A DNA stretch of 64,000 nucleotides from Cupriavidus gilardii. Lineage in GTDB: Bacteria; Pseudomonadota; Gammaproteobacteria; Burkholderiales; Burkholderiaceae. Location: the NCBI RefSeq assembly GCF_008801915.1, contig NZ_VZOV01000015.1, forward strand, positions 62,001-126,000, in the 5' to 3' direction. This document shows, one piece after another, positions 41,301-49,522 of the stretch. Numbering within the stretch: position 1 is the first letter of the stretch; every line of letters starts with the position of its first letter. The position numbers were made by a program, and so were the translations under genes. A model generated the notes under the pieces. The model was not told where the DNA came from and did not search any database. It worked only from the letters and a program-made list of their open reading frames with translations.

Positions 41301-43603
41301 TGCACTGCAGTCAATTTGGTCAAGGTGCTGTCTGCAGCAAAGATGCTGGCGTCAGCGCAAAAGGCATCTAGGTCTCGATACCGAATCTGCAACAGGCCGA
41401 GTTGATCCAGGTTCGGATTATTGAAGCGCCAGCCACGCCGCAGATCACGCAGTAGCCGGTAGGCGATGATGAAGCGCAATGTGCGTTGCGCTTCTTGTCG
41501 GGCCAGTCCCATGAGCTTGGGGGTGCGCAGATACTCCACCAAGGTCGCTTCATCGACCCCTTGAAAGCCGAGGGCCTTGAATACGCTTTCGGCCAAGTGT
41601 TCTTCATCGAGTTGGCCGCCGCTGCCCTGTAGCGCGCCGATCAAGCCGGCACGCAGAGTCAGCAGGAAAATGAAGTCGTTGAAATGTCCCGCCTGCAGAG
41701 CGGCATCCTGGCGGTTGTCGGTAAACCCAAGCAACTTGCGTGGGTCAGGCTGCCCTGGCGCAGGTTCGGAAAGTGCGAACAATTGCTGCAAGGCCGCCAG
41801 GGCAATCATGGTAGTGGCCGAAGAGCGGCCTTCGCCGGACAAGCTGGAGAGGCGGTTCGCATCCTTGCCGTGGGCTTCGTGTGTCGTGCCGCAGTTCAGG
41901 CAGAAACGGAACTTTCCCGGAATGAACCAGAACTCCGTCCCCGAGCCCGTTTGCCCTTTGGCATCGACCGTGACCATATAGGGAACGGCATTCTTGTAAG
42001 CTGGCTTGATTTTGGGTTCGCTACGGCTGAGGTCGATCCAGGTTTCCGGCAGGTCTTCGAGCAGGCCGCCGTATTGCTGCCCGGGCACCAGAGGACACAG
42101 GAAGCCATAGCTGGCGTCGTCTTCTGCCGCGATATCGTCGATTTCACGTGAGCTGAAGCTGACCGGTTGCTGTGCGTGCCAGACAGGTAGGTACTCCTGG
42201 CCGCAATCACGGCAGAAGTGCGTCGGGTAAAGCAGCACATTCTCTTGCTGTCGCCCCGGCGCGAAACGCTGAGCATCGAGCGTGACATGGCGCTTACCTC
42301 GCGCCTCCAGCGTGGTGAGTACCTTGCCGGGACCGCTGATGAACTGGTGCAGCTTGAATGCGAAAGGCGGCCTGCCCTGGGGCGTGCGCACATCATGGGC
42401 AGCCACTAGAAAGCGCTGCAGGGCGGTGCGAGCGGCTTCAGGCTGGCAACCCGCGTCTTCGGCGAGACGGCGGCTGGCCTCTTCCAACATCATGGGTCTC
42501 GCACGCCTAGGAGGCTCGTCGGCAGGTAGTTCGATACCCAGGTTCAATTCCACCCAGATGGATAACGGGTCATTGCGAAAGGCGTCGAAGTCAGCCCAGA
42601 TATCCTGCTTTCGCGTAATGGCCGCCGGTAGTTCTGTGCGGATGGCGTTGACGTCCTTGAGCGGGTTGGTGACACGCTCCAAGGTCTCGCCGATGACGTC
42701 ATGCTCTGTGATCGGGGTGCCAAAAAGTTTGCTAGCCACGTCGGCCACCACGCGGTTGCGGTCGGCTTGGCTACCTGTGCTGGACATGGTGGCCGACGTG
42801 CCGATGCAGACCAGTTGCTCGGCTTTCAAGCGCTCTCGCAGGCGCCGCACTAGCAAGGCAACGTCCGCCCCTTGACGGCCACGATAGGTATGCAACTCAT
42901 CCAGCACCAGGAACTCAAGTCCCTCGCAGTGTTCCACCACACGCCGATCCACTTCGTCGAAGCGCGTGAGGATGTACTCGAGCATCATGAAGTTAGTGAG
43001 CAGGATATCGGGCGGGTCATCCGCGATGGCGCTGCGTTCCGCCTTGCTTTCCTGGCCGGTGTAGCGCTTGACGGTGAAGGGACGAAGCTCTGGCGCATAG
43101 CCATGCAGAAACTTGTCGAGTTCTTCCAGCTGGCTGTTGGCCAGAGCATTCATCGGATAGATGACAATGGCCCTGGTACGTGCTTTGCCATCGGATTGCT
43201 TGGCCTTGAGTATGCGGTCGATGATCGGGATGAAAAAGGACAGGGACTTCCCCGACCCCGTTCCGGTCGTGACCACATAGCTTTGGCGTTCCTGGCCTTT
43301 GGCCAAGGCTTCCATCTGGTGCTTGTAAAGATGCAGGGGTTCTGGCGAACCTTCAGACTTCCCGACCTGGAAGATCTCTGCGCAGGCAGCATGCAAGACC
43401 CCCTGTGCCGCCAGGTTCTGCACGGTGCCCTGGCGTTGGTAATTCGGGTTGATCTGCACCAGCGGCTCAGGCCAATAGCGACCTTGCGCATATTGATGTT
43501 CGACCTCGGCTTGGATATCAGGCGCAGCGATACGAACGAAACTGCGGGAAAAGCTGCCGTATCGTTCGATGAGCTGGTCGCGGAATTGGAAAACGTTATC
43601 CAT
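38330..43603 (-). CDS. Giant YprA/DruE-type DEAD/H helicase with C-terminal DUF1998
   Basis: 1757 aa, first gene of the defence operon. Helicase domain 1: motif I TGTGSGKSLSFFIPII near residue 113, YPMNALANSQ, DEAH-like DELHTYRGRQGADVALLVRR near 233, GTSATMSS near 268. A long insertion with two Cys pairs (CRDCGQEY, CLNCGTTH) follows. Domain 2 ends with SPTMELGVDISALNTVYLRN and QRSGRAGRSGQ near 1034. A zinc ribbon (CSQCGYGH ... CENCDALL, about 1334-1352) and the DUF1998 module (FYEAAEGGAGVLTRL, then CEAGCYQCLLSY near 1613) close the protein. In DISARM the helicase DrmA and DUF1998 protein DrmB are separate; the fused form is as in Druantia DruE. Confidence 0.88.
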   Translation of the reverse strand: MDNVFQFRDQLIERYGSFSRSFVRIAAPDIQAEVEHQYAQGRYWPEPLVQINPNYQRQGTVQNLAAQGVLHAACAEIFQVGKSEGSPEPLHLYKHQMEALAKGQERQSYVVTTGTGSGKSLSFFIPIIDRILKAKQSDGKARTRAIVIYPMNALANSQLEELDKFLHGYAPELRPFTVKRYTGQESKAERSAIADDPPDILLTNFMMLEYILTRFDEVDRRVVEHCEGLEFLVLDELHTYRGRQGADVALLVRRLRERLKAEQLVCIGTSATMSSTGSQADRNRVVADVASKLFGTPITEHDVIGETLERVTNPLKDVNAIRTELPAAITRKQDIWADFDAFRNDPLSIWVELNLGIELPADEPPRRARPMMLEEASRRLAEDAGCQPEAARTALQRFLVAAHDVRTPQGRPPFAFKLHQFISGPGKVLTTLEARGKRHVTLDAQRFAPGRQQENVLLYPTHFCRDCGQEYLPVWHAQQPVSFSSREIDDIAAEDDASYGFLCPLVPGQQYGGLLEDLPETWIDLSRSEPKIKPAYKNAVPYMVTVDAKGQTGSGTEFWFIPGKFRFCLNCGTTHEAHGKDANRLSSLSGEGRSSATTMIALAALQQLFALSEPAPGQPDPRKLLGFTDNRQDAALQAGHFNDFIFLLTLRAGLIGALQGSGGQLDEEHLAESVFKALGFQGVDEATLVEYLRTPKLMGLARQEAQRTLRFIIAYRLLRDLRRGWRFNNPNLDQLGLLQIRYRDLDAFCADASIFAADSTLTKLTAVQRKVLFELLFDALRRHLCLESRYLDPVEQDKARTSAHTYLNERWAFAPDEKLDTGRYLILGKRPEYKGKPRADLVTGGPRSRLLRQIKTAAFWRNSACASEVAQWKDVEWAKLIEVLLESAKDYGYVQRQPIDAQLAGWRLNAAALDWCLIADQPQTDGNRINQYFRTLYLGIADLLRQPSHPLFDFEAQEHTAQVDAPRRQLLEQRFRYTEKDRQDWAQNPAHEAPLERLPVMFCSPTMELGVDISALNTVYLRNVPPTPANYAQRSGRAGRSGQQALVITYCAALSPHDQWFFHNAEQMVHGVVRAPTLDLSNRDLIDSHLQAVWLASTQVPLDDSIAPMLDLDQPGKPLKQPLYEALRAQAVQQRALASADRVIDQLAGELEGSAWFTPDYVRQVIDNAAQAFSGALERWRVLFDATRQQMEIADRIVKSHTASHTERQNAQRRYGDAARQYAVLLKSGNGQNNDFYTYRYLASQGFLPGYNFPRLPLMAWIPARGGQAVNGKDDEGSMVSRPRFLALSEFGPRSLIYHQGRMYRVVRAKLNVGNTDHISGNSQLATIASLVCSQCGYGHLGEPGGEQPLVNRCENCDALLTEHDWVRELYRIETVETVATERISINDEERQRQGFELQTTYRFLPGPDGRIQQQKATIQQGEDVLGELTYAPAAQIWRINRGWRRRKDKEQLGFYINPITGTWSKQDAPDAEDDQGGDDALLEKVPNQRIVPFVEDHRNLLIFSPVHALPLEAMATLHAALKRGIEMTFQIEESELVVEPLPKSDERRALLFYEAAEGGAGVLTRLANNRDDLALVASNALQLIHYRKPQSGIWTLDDLPSLEQTDALGNHQCEAGCYQCLLSYFNQPDHEHINRRNADALKLLVALANAQVQPVECSPATVAATTLADAPLDAWLSTLRQAGAVQPDAVNVSVNNGAATAAAQYKASRALVFLSAVDEQTTSVLQDKGWQVLDFSDASRWSQQFAAHADVFGSNE

Positions 43604-44717
43604 GGAGAACCCTCATTGATCCATCTTGTGGCAAACCGCCCTAACCGCCGTACGATCGATGGTGCCCTGGGCCAACAGATAGGTCATGCGCTGCTACGGT
43701 CGGGAAACGACAGGCGGACGAATGGCCGTGTATTGCCAGCGGAGCAACCATAAGTCGCGTAGCAGGTTGCCAATCCTGTATAGTGTCTTAAGATCGGGCG
43801 AGATTCGCCATGCGCTGCAATTGCAGCGCTACGCCATTCTTGAAAGGCGTACGCAAGCCAGCTTTTGCGATTAACGCCCCGGCGTGGCCCTAGCGCGGGC
43901 CGTCGATGGTCCTGCGATGGGTTGAGGAGGACTACCGATTTCAATCTCGAGGCTGCGGCGACAATGCCTTCGGCGCGATTGGATGCCCCGATGGATTCGG
44001 TTGCCACCAGCTGGCGTTGGTCTTTGAGCTTTTCCTGAGACTGGACAGTGCAAAGCTGCAGCTTGTCTTGGTACTTACCCAAAGGGCACGAAAGGCCGGC
44101 GTGGCCGCCTTCGGGGCGACGCGTGATTGGAAGAAAACGCATTGAGATATAGCCCAAGCTCCCTCAATGGGAAAGTAAATTGTTCCAATAAGGCATTCTC
44201 TCAAAAAATACGCCAATCCGTTCGCCTGATTTCCCTATTTCTACAACAGCAGTACTGATGAGGTCGGAAGACCTTGGTGGAGAGGGTTGACTTGTCCGTG
44301 TGAGTACGCGGCGTGAGCCAATGTATAAAGCCGTATTCCGGCGCACAGTGCTTGCCGTAATGTTTTGACTCCGCTTTTCAAGTCGGCTTTTCCTGTAAGG
44401 GACGTCCGCGGGAAATGGCTCCCGAGGGACAATGGCCCTACACAGAAGATGGAGGAGCCTAGGCGGGCCAGGTCGGTGCCCGGCCTGGGCCATCCCTTAC
44501 CGATCGTCAAACGTAACAAAAGGTAGCGGCCGCATTGTTAACCGCCCGTGCACGAACTATATGATCTGCCACAACAAGTCGTGCGCCGCGGCAAACTAAG
44601 GTTTGTCGAAATATCGTCTTCGACCTCGGTGCGCTTGTTTTGCCAACGGCTCGAAATTGGGCAGTTTCACCTAGGGGTTATGGTCCGAAATGCTTACGTT
44701 CGTAGGGTCAAGGACCG
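43604..44717. other. Gene-poor 1.1-kb junction between the defence array and ychF
   Basis: No intact gene recognised. Just upstream of the helicase gene a 24-codon minus-strand frame (43613-43687) reads MTYLLAQGTIDRTAVRAVCH and ends KMDQ-stop. It resembles the very C-terminus of an SNF2-type helicase and may be a remnant. Several other open stretches on both strands between about 43.7 and 44.5 kb have no motif I can place. Base composition is lower in G+C than ychF, so this is probably the scar of earlier insertions. It must also contain the promoter of the array. Confidence 0.5.
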
Positions 44718-45809
44718 TCAGACGTTGAACAGGAAGTTCATCACATCCCCATCCTTGACCACATACTCCTTCCCTTCCGCCCGCATCTTGCCCGCTTCCT
44801 TGGCGCCCTGTTCGCCCTTGAAGGCGATGAAGTCCTCGAAGGCGATGGTTTGCGCGCGGATGAAGCCACGTTCAAAGTCGGTGTGGATCACGCCGGCCGC
44901 CTTGGGGGCGGTGTCGCCGACGTGGATGGTCCAGGCGCGCACTTCCTTGACGCCTGCGGTGAAGTAGGTCTGCAGGCCCAGCAGCTTGAAGCCGGCGCGG
45001 ATCACGCGGTCCAAGCCCGGCTCTTCCATGCCGAGGTCGGCGAGGAACACGGCCTTGTCCTCGTCCTCGAGGTCGGCGATCTCGGCCTCGATCGCGGCGC
45101 AGACGGCGACGACCGGCGACTTGGTCGTCTCGGCGTACTTGCGCACGGCGTCCAGGTGCGGATTGTTCTCGAAGCCGTCCTCGCGCACGTTGGCGACGTA
45201 CATGGTCGGCTTGGCGGTGATCAGGCAGAACGGGCGCAGCGCGTCCCATTCTTCGGGCGCCAGATCCAGCGTGCGCACGGCCTTGGCCTCGTCGAGCACG
45301 GCCTGGGCCTTCTCCAGCACGGCGACCAGCCGCTGCGCTTCCTTGTCGCCGGCGCGGGCCGGCTTGACGTAGCGTGCCAGCGCCTTTTCGACGGTGGCGA
45401 GGTCGGCCAGCGCCAGTTCGGTATTGATGACTTCGATATCGGACAGCGGATCGACCTTGCCGGCCACGTGGATCACGTTGGGATCCTCGAAGCAGCGCAC
45501 CACGTGCGTGATGGCGTCGGTCTCGCGGATATTGGCCAGGAACTGGTTCCCCAGGCCTTCGCCCTTGGACGCGCCCGCCACCAGGCCGGCGATGTCGACG
45601 AACTCGACCGTCGCCGGCACGACGCGCTCGGGTTTGACGATCTCGGCGAGGGCCTTAAGCCTCGGATCCGGCACTTCCACCACGCCGACATTGGGCTCGA
45701 TGGTACAGAACGGATAGTTTTCGGCGGCGATGCCGGCCTTGGTCAGGGCGTTGAACAGCGTGGACTTGCCGACGTTGGGCAGGCCGACGATGCCGCATTT
45801 GAGGCTCAT
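44718..45809 (-). CDS. ychF: Ribosome-binding ATPase YchF
   Basis: 363 aa, exactly the family length. The N-terminal P-loop [19 protein letters not shown], the [13 protein letters not shown] switch region, the [17 protein letters not shown] motif, the helical insertion, and the C-terminal TGS-like domain ([20 protein letters not shown], then [19 protein letters not shown]) are all present. YchF is an Obg-family protein that prefers ATP and binds ribosomes. It lies divergent from the ubiH-like gene across 150 bp. It marks the return to core chromosome on this side of the defence array. Confidence 0.97.
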   Translation of the reverse strand: MSLKCGIVGLPNVGKSTLFNALTKAGIAAENYPFCTIEPNVGVVEVPDPRLKALAEIVKPERVVPATVEFVDIAGLVAGASKGEGLGNQFLANIRETDAITHVVRCFEDPNVIHVAGKVDPLSDIEVINTELALADLATVEKALARYVKPARAGDKEAQRLVAVLEKAQAVLDEAKAVRTLDLAPEEWDALRPFCLITAKPTMYVANVREDGFENNPHLDAVRKYAETTKSPVVAVCAAIEAEIADLEDEDKAVFLADLGMEEPGLDRVIRAGFKLLGLQTYFTAGVKEVRAWTIHVGDTAPKAAGVIHTDFERGFIRAQTIAFEDFIAFKGEQGAKEAGKMRAEGKEYVVKDGDVMNFLFNV

Positions 45810-45959
45810 GGTGTTCCGGGCGGTAAGCGATGGCAAAGCCGGTATTCTAGCGGATGGCCGTCCGGAAGCCTGCCCGTCCGCGCGGTCCATACCAAGGGGC
45901 GCGCCGGCTGCCGGGCGAGCGCTGGGTGACCCATCAAGGCCGCTGGCTATAATCGCCCC

Positions 45960-47249
45960 ATGACCAGAGCCAGCGCGTCCACGCGGACCTCGTTTTCCCA
46001 TTTCCAGATTGCCGTGGTCGGCGGCGGCATCGTCGGCAAGACTTGTGCGTTGCTGCTGGCGCAGCAGGGCATGCAGGTCGCCCTGATCGCGCCGCGGCCC
46101 GGCAATGCCTCGGCCGGCTCGGCCGCGCCCGGTGAGGGAGACTGGGACAGCCGCGTCTACGCGTTCTCGGCCAGCTCTCAGGCGTTGCTGAGCCGGCTGC
46201 GGATCTGGGAGGCGCTGGACCCGGCGCGGATGCAGCCGGTGCGCGACATGCGGGTGTTCGGCGACGATACCGCGGCGCGGGACGACGCCGGCCTGACCGG
46301 CGATCTGCATTTCTCGGCCTACGCGGCCGCGGTGCCGGAGCTGGCGTGGATCATCGAATCGAGCCATGTCGAGCGCGTGCTCGACACCGCGCTGCGCTTC
46401 CAGCATCAGGTCCATTGGTATCAGCAGGCCGCCACCGGCTTCGAGCGCGACGAGCTGGGTGTCACGCTGACGCTGGCCGATGGCGCGCGGGTCCGCGCCA
46501 ACTGCGTGGTCGGCGCCGATGGCGCGCGCTCGTGGGTCCGCACGCAGTGCCACATCGGCGTCAGCACGCGGCGTTACCGGCAGTCTGGGGTGGTCGCGAA
46601 CTTCGCCTGCGAGCTGCCGCATCACGCGACCGCGTGGCAGTGGTTCCTCGGCGCGCCGCCGAAGCTGCTGGCCGACGAGGAGTCGTGCAACTGCGAAATC
46701 CTGGCGATGCTGCCGCTGCCGGGCAATTACCTGTCGATGGTGTGGTCGGCCGACGAGGCCCATGCGCGCGAATTGACCGCGCTGACGCCGGAGCAGCTGG
46801 CGCAGGCGGCGATGGACGCGGCCTGCGGCGCGGTCGGCCGCCAGTTCGGCGCGCTGCGTTGCGTGACGCCGGCGCAGGCGTTCCCTCTGGTGCTGCAGCA
46901 TGCCGAGTGCGTGGTGCAGCCCCATGTGGTGCTGGTCGGTGACGCCGCCCACGTCGTGCACCCGCTGGCCGGGCAGGGCATGAATCTCGGCTTGCGCGAT
47001 GTCGCGGAACTTGGCCGCGTGATGGCCGCCAAAGAGTCGTTCCGCGACGAAGGCGATCTGCGTCTGCTGCGCCGCTACGAGCGCGCGCGCGCCACCGATC
47101 TGCTGTCGCTGACGGCCGCCACCGACGGCCTGCATCGGCTGTTTTCGCTGCAGGGCGGGCTGGCGCGGATGGTGCGCAATACCGGCATGCGGGCGGTGGG
47201 CGGCCAGGCGCTGCTCAAGCGCTTCCTGATCGGACGGGCGCTCGGCTGA
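45960..47249 (+). CDS. UbiH/UbiF/VisC-family FAD-dependent hydroxylase
   Basis: 429 aa flavoprotein monooxygenase. The FAD-binding GxGxxG motif is [19 protein letters not shown], the middle DG motif is [12 protein letters not shown], and the second FAD motif is [20 protein letters not shown] followed by GLRDVAEL. Enzymes of this family hydroxylate the ubiquinone ring at C5, C6 or C1. Which position cannot be told from sequence here. It is followed by dsbC with a repeat-rich spacer of 180 bp. The pair ychF/ubiH-like is divergent. Confidence 0.9.
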   Translation: MTRASASTRTSFSHFQIAVVGGGIVGKTCALLLAQQGMQVALIAPRPGNASAGSAAPGEGDWDSRVYAFSASSQALLSRLRIWEALDPARMQPVRDMRVFGDDTAARDDAGLTGDLHFSAYAAAVPELAWIIESSHVERVLDTALRFQHQVHWYQQAATGFERDELGVTLTLADGARVRANCVVGADGARSWVRTQCHIGVSTRRYRQSGVVANFACELPHHATAWQWFLGAPPKLLADEESCNCEILAMLPLPGNYLSMVWSADEAHARELTALTPEQLAQAAMDAACGAVGRQFGALRCVTPAQAFPLVLQHAECVVQPHVVLVGDAAHVVHPLAGQGMNLGLRDVAELGRVMAAKESFRDEGDLRLLRRYERARATDLLSLTAATDGLHRLFSLQGGLARMVRNTGMRAVGGQALLKRFLIGRALG

Positions 47250-47430
47250 GCGCCGGCGCCATCGAGGCGGTCCAGCCGCGCAACAAACGCAACCGAAGTA
47301 GCCAACGCAGCCAACGCAACCGACGCCGCCAGCGCGCTGCACGCAGCCAACGCCGCCAATGCACCGAACCCATCCGCGGCCGATCCGCCCGGTCCACCCA
47401 CATCCGAGCCAACCAGAACCCGGAGTCAAT

Positions 47431-48237
47431 ATGCCGTATTCCCTCGGGCGCTCCGCCCGCCCGAACCCGCAGCACGCTAACCCGCTGCGCAACGTGCTGA
47501 CCCAGCGCGCCGCGCGCGCGGTGGCAATGCTGACGCTCGCCGTTGCCACCGCCGCCTTCGCGCACCCGGCACTGGCCGCAAGCGACCCGACCGCGGACCG
47601 CATCAAGGCCAACGTGCAGAAGATGCTTGGCGGCCGCGCGGAGATCAAGAGCGTCGAGAAGACGCCGATCGCCGGCCTCTACGAGGTCAATATCGGCGGC
47701 CAGCTGGTCTATGCCGATGCCAGCGGGCGCTACATCCTCAATGGCGAACTGCTCGACACGCGCAGCGGCACCAACCTGACCGAACAGCGGCTGGCCGAGA
47801 TCAATCGCATCAAGTGGTCCGACCTGCCGCTGTCGCGCGCGATCAAATGGAGCAAGGGCGACGGCAGCCGCCAGGTCGCGGTGTTCTCGGATCCGAACTG
47901 CGGTTATTGCAAGCAGATCGAGCAGACCTTCCAGCAGATGGACAACATCACGGTCTACACCTTCCTCTATCCGGTGTTGTCGCCGGACTCGACCGTCAAG
48001 GCCAGGCAGGTCTGGTGCGCGTCCGACCGGACCAAGGCGTGGCGCGACTGGATGCTGTCGAAGGTCACGCCGAGCGGTGCCGGCAATTGCAAGACACCGC
48101 TGGAAGAAAACCTGGCGCTGGGCCACAGCCTCAATGTCACCGGCACGCCGGCGGTGTTCTTCACCGATGGCACGCGCATTCCGGGCGCGGCCGATGTCGC
48201 CACGCTGGAGCGCAAGCTGTCGAGCCTGAAGAAGTAA
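47431..48237 (+). CDS. dsbC: Thiol:disulfide interchange protein DsbC
   Basis: 268 aa. Signal peptide through about residue 50 ([20 protein letters not shown]), N-terminal dimerisation domain ([20 protein letters not shown]), then a thioredoxin fold with the CGYC active site (Cys157 and Cys160, in [14 protein letters not shown]) and the cis-proline region [11 protein letters not shown]. Acts in the periplasm as a disulfide isomerase kept reduced by DsbD. Two further cysteines (WCAS and NCKT) match the structural pair. The N-terminal leader before the hydrophobic core is unusually long; the start at 47431 has a cggag ribosome binding site. Confidence 0.94.
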   Translation: MPYSLGRSARPNPQHANPLRNVLTQRAARAVAMLTLAVATAAFAHPALAASDPTADRIKANVQKMLGGRAEIKSVEKTPIAGLYEVNIGGQLVYADASGRYILNGELLDTRSGTNLTEQRLAEINRIKWSDLPLSRAIKWSKGDGSRQVAVFSDPNCGYCKQIEQTFQQMDNITVYTFLYPVLSPDSTVKARQVWCASDRTKAWRDWMLSKVTPSGAGNCKTPLEENLALGHSLNVTGTPAVFFTDGTRIPGAADVATLERKLSSLKK

Positions 48238-48372
48238 GGAACCAAGCAGGTCCGGCGCGGCAGGCCGGCGTGGGCCGGCATGGCCTCCAGGGCCTGCACG
48301 ATCGCATAACGGAACTCACAACCGATCGCACAACGGAACACATAACGGATCGCATCCCCAGGAGACACCACC
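48238..48372. repeat. Spacer with 24-bp imperfect tandem repeat
   Basis: From 48300 two 24-bp units (gatcgcataacggaactcac and gatcgcacaacggaacacat begin them) and the start of a third lie between dsbC and the acuI-type gene. A ribosome binding site (aggaga) follows before ATG 48373. Confidence 0.85.
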
Positions 48373-49371
48373 ATGACCTTCCGCGCACTGTTGCTGACCC
48401 AGACCGACGGCGACAAGCCGTCGACCCGCGCCGAGATCGCGACGCTGCAGGACGACCATTTGCCCGCCGACGGCGACGTGCTGGTCGAGATCGACTATTC
48501 GACGATCAACTTCAAGGACGGCCTGGCGATCACGGGCCGCAGTCCGGTCGTGCGCAAATGGCCGATGGTGGCCGGCATCGATGGCGCCGGCACCGTGCTG
48601 GAGTCGTCGAATCCGCGTTGGCGTGCCGGCGACAAGGTGGTGCTGAACGGCTACGGCGTCGGCGAGACGCACTGGGGCTGCCTGGCGCAGCGCGCGCGCC
48701 TGAAGGGCGAATGGCTGGTGCGCCTGCCCGAGTCGCTGACGACGCGGCAGGCGATGGCGATCGGCACGGCCGGCTATACCGCGATGCTGTCGGTGCTGGC
48801 GCTGGAGGCCTCGGGCGTACGGCCGGAGCAGGGCGAGGTGTTGGTCACCGGTGCGTCGGGCGGCGTCGGCACCGTCGCGATCGCGCTGCTGGGCAAGCTC
48901 GGCTATCGCGTCGTGGCCTCGACCGGCAAGACCGGCGAGGCCGACTTCCTGAAGGCGCTTGGCGCGGCCGACGTCATCGATCGCGCCGAGCTGTCGGCGC
49001 CGGGCAAGCCGCTGCAGAAGGAGCGCTGGGCCGCGGTGGTCGATGCGGTCGGCTCGCACACGCTGGTCAACGCCATCGCGCAGGTGCGCTACGGCGGCGT
49101 GGTGACCGCCTGCGGACTGGCCCAAGGCATGGACTTCCCCGGCTCGGTGGCGCCGTTCATCCTGCGTGGCGTGACGCTGCACGGCATCGACAGCGTGATG
49201 GCGCCGATGGCGCGGCGCGAGCAGGCGTGGGCGCGGCTCGCGCAGGACCTGGAACCGGACCGGCTGGCGGCGATCACGCAGGAGATCGGCCTGGCGGAGG
49301 CGATCGAAGCGGGCCAGCGCATCATTGCGGGCGGCATGCGCGGACGCGTGGTGGTCGACGTCAATCGCTGA
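48373..49371 (+). CDS. acuI: Acrylyl-CoA reductase AcuI/YhdH-type MDR oxidoreductase
   Basis: 332 aa medium-chain dehydrogenase/reductase. Family blocks are EIDYSTINFKDGLAITG, VAGIDGAGTV, GEWLVRLPESLTTRQAMAIG, the nucleotide-binding VLVTGASGGVGTVAIALLGK, and the C-terminal GGVVTACGLAQGMDFPGSVA. The close fit to YhdH/AcuI indicates NADPH-dependent reduction of acrylyl-CoA, which detoxifies that electrophile. It lacks catalytic zinc ligands. It appears to be monocistronic with its own promoter in the repeat-rich spacer. Confidence 0.9.
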   Translation: MTFRALLLTQTDGDKPSTRAEIATLQDDHLPADGDVLVEIDYSTINFKDGLAITGRSPVVRKWPMVAGIDGAGTVLESSNPRWRAGDKVVLNGYGVGETHWGCLAQRARLKGEWLVRLPESLTTRQAMAIGTAGYTAMLSVLALEASGVRPEQGEVLVTGASGGVGTVAIALLGKLGYRVVASTGKTGEADFLKALGAADVIDRAELSAPGKPLQKERWAAVVDAVGSHTLVNAIAQVRYGGVVTACGLAQGMDFPGSVAPFILRGVTLHGIDSVMAPMARREQAWARLAQDLEPDRLAAITQEIGLAEAIEAGQRIIAGGMRGRVVVDVNR

Positions 49372-49522
49372 CATTGGAGGCGGCGCCGCGCGCGGCGGGC
49401 GTACCGCGACGGCACCAACGCGACACCAACGCATCAGCGCACCGACGCATCAACGCATCAACGCCCGAGCGGGTCAACGGCAGCGCCCGGGCCCACGTGC
49501 CCGTGACGCTACAATCGTGGCC
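49372..49522. other. Spacer with degenerate caacgcatca repeats
   Basis: About 150 bp between the acuI-type and M61 genes. The stretch near 49412-49462 repeats caacgc and gcatcaacg units imperfectly, like the spacer before dsbC (about 47281-47370). No gene seen. Confidence 0.6.

Noticed and set aside
43688..44500. Insertion-sequence or group II intron remnant in the island junction
   Set aside because: Several open stretches look odd, but no transposase motif, terminal inverted repeat or intron domain V could be recognised.
45810..47648. N-terminal extension of YchF reading through the ubiH-like gene
   Set aside because: The in-frame extension is not homologous to anything and is antisense to ubiH; YchF has its exact family length from 45809.
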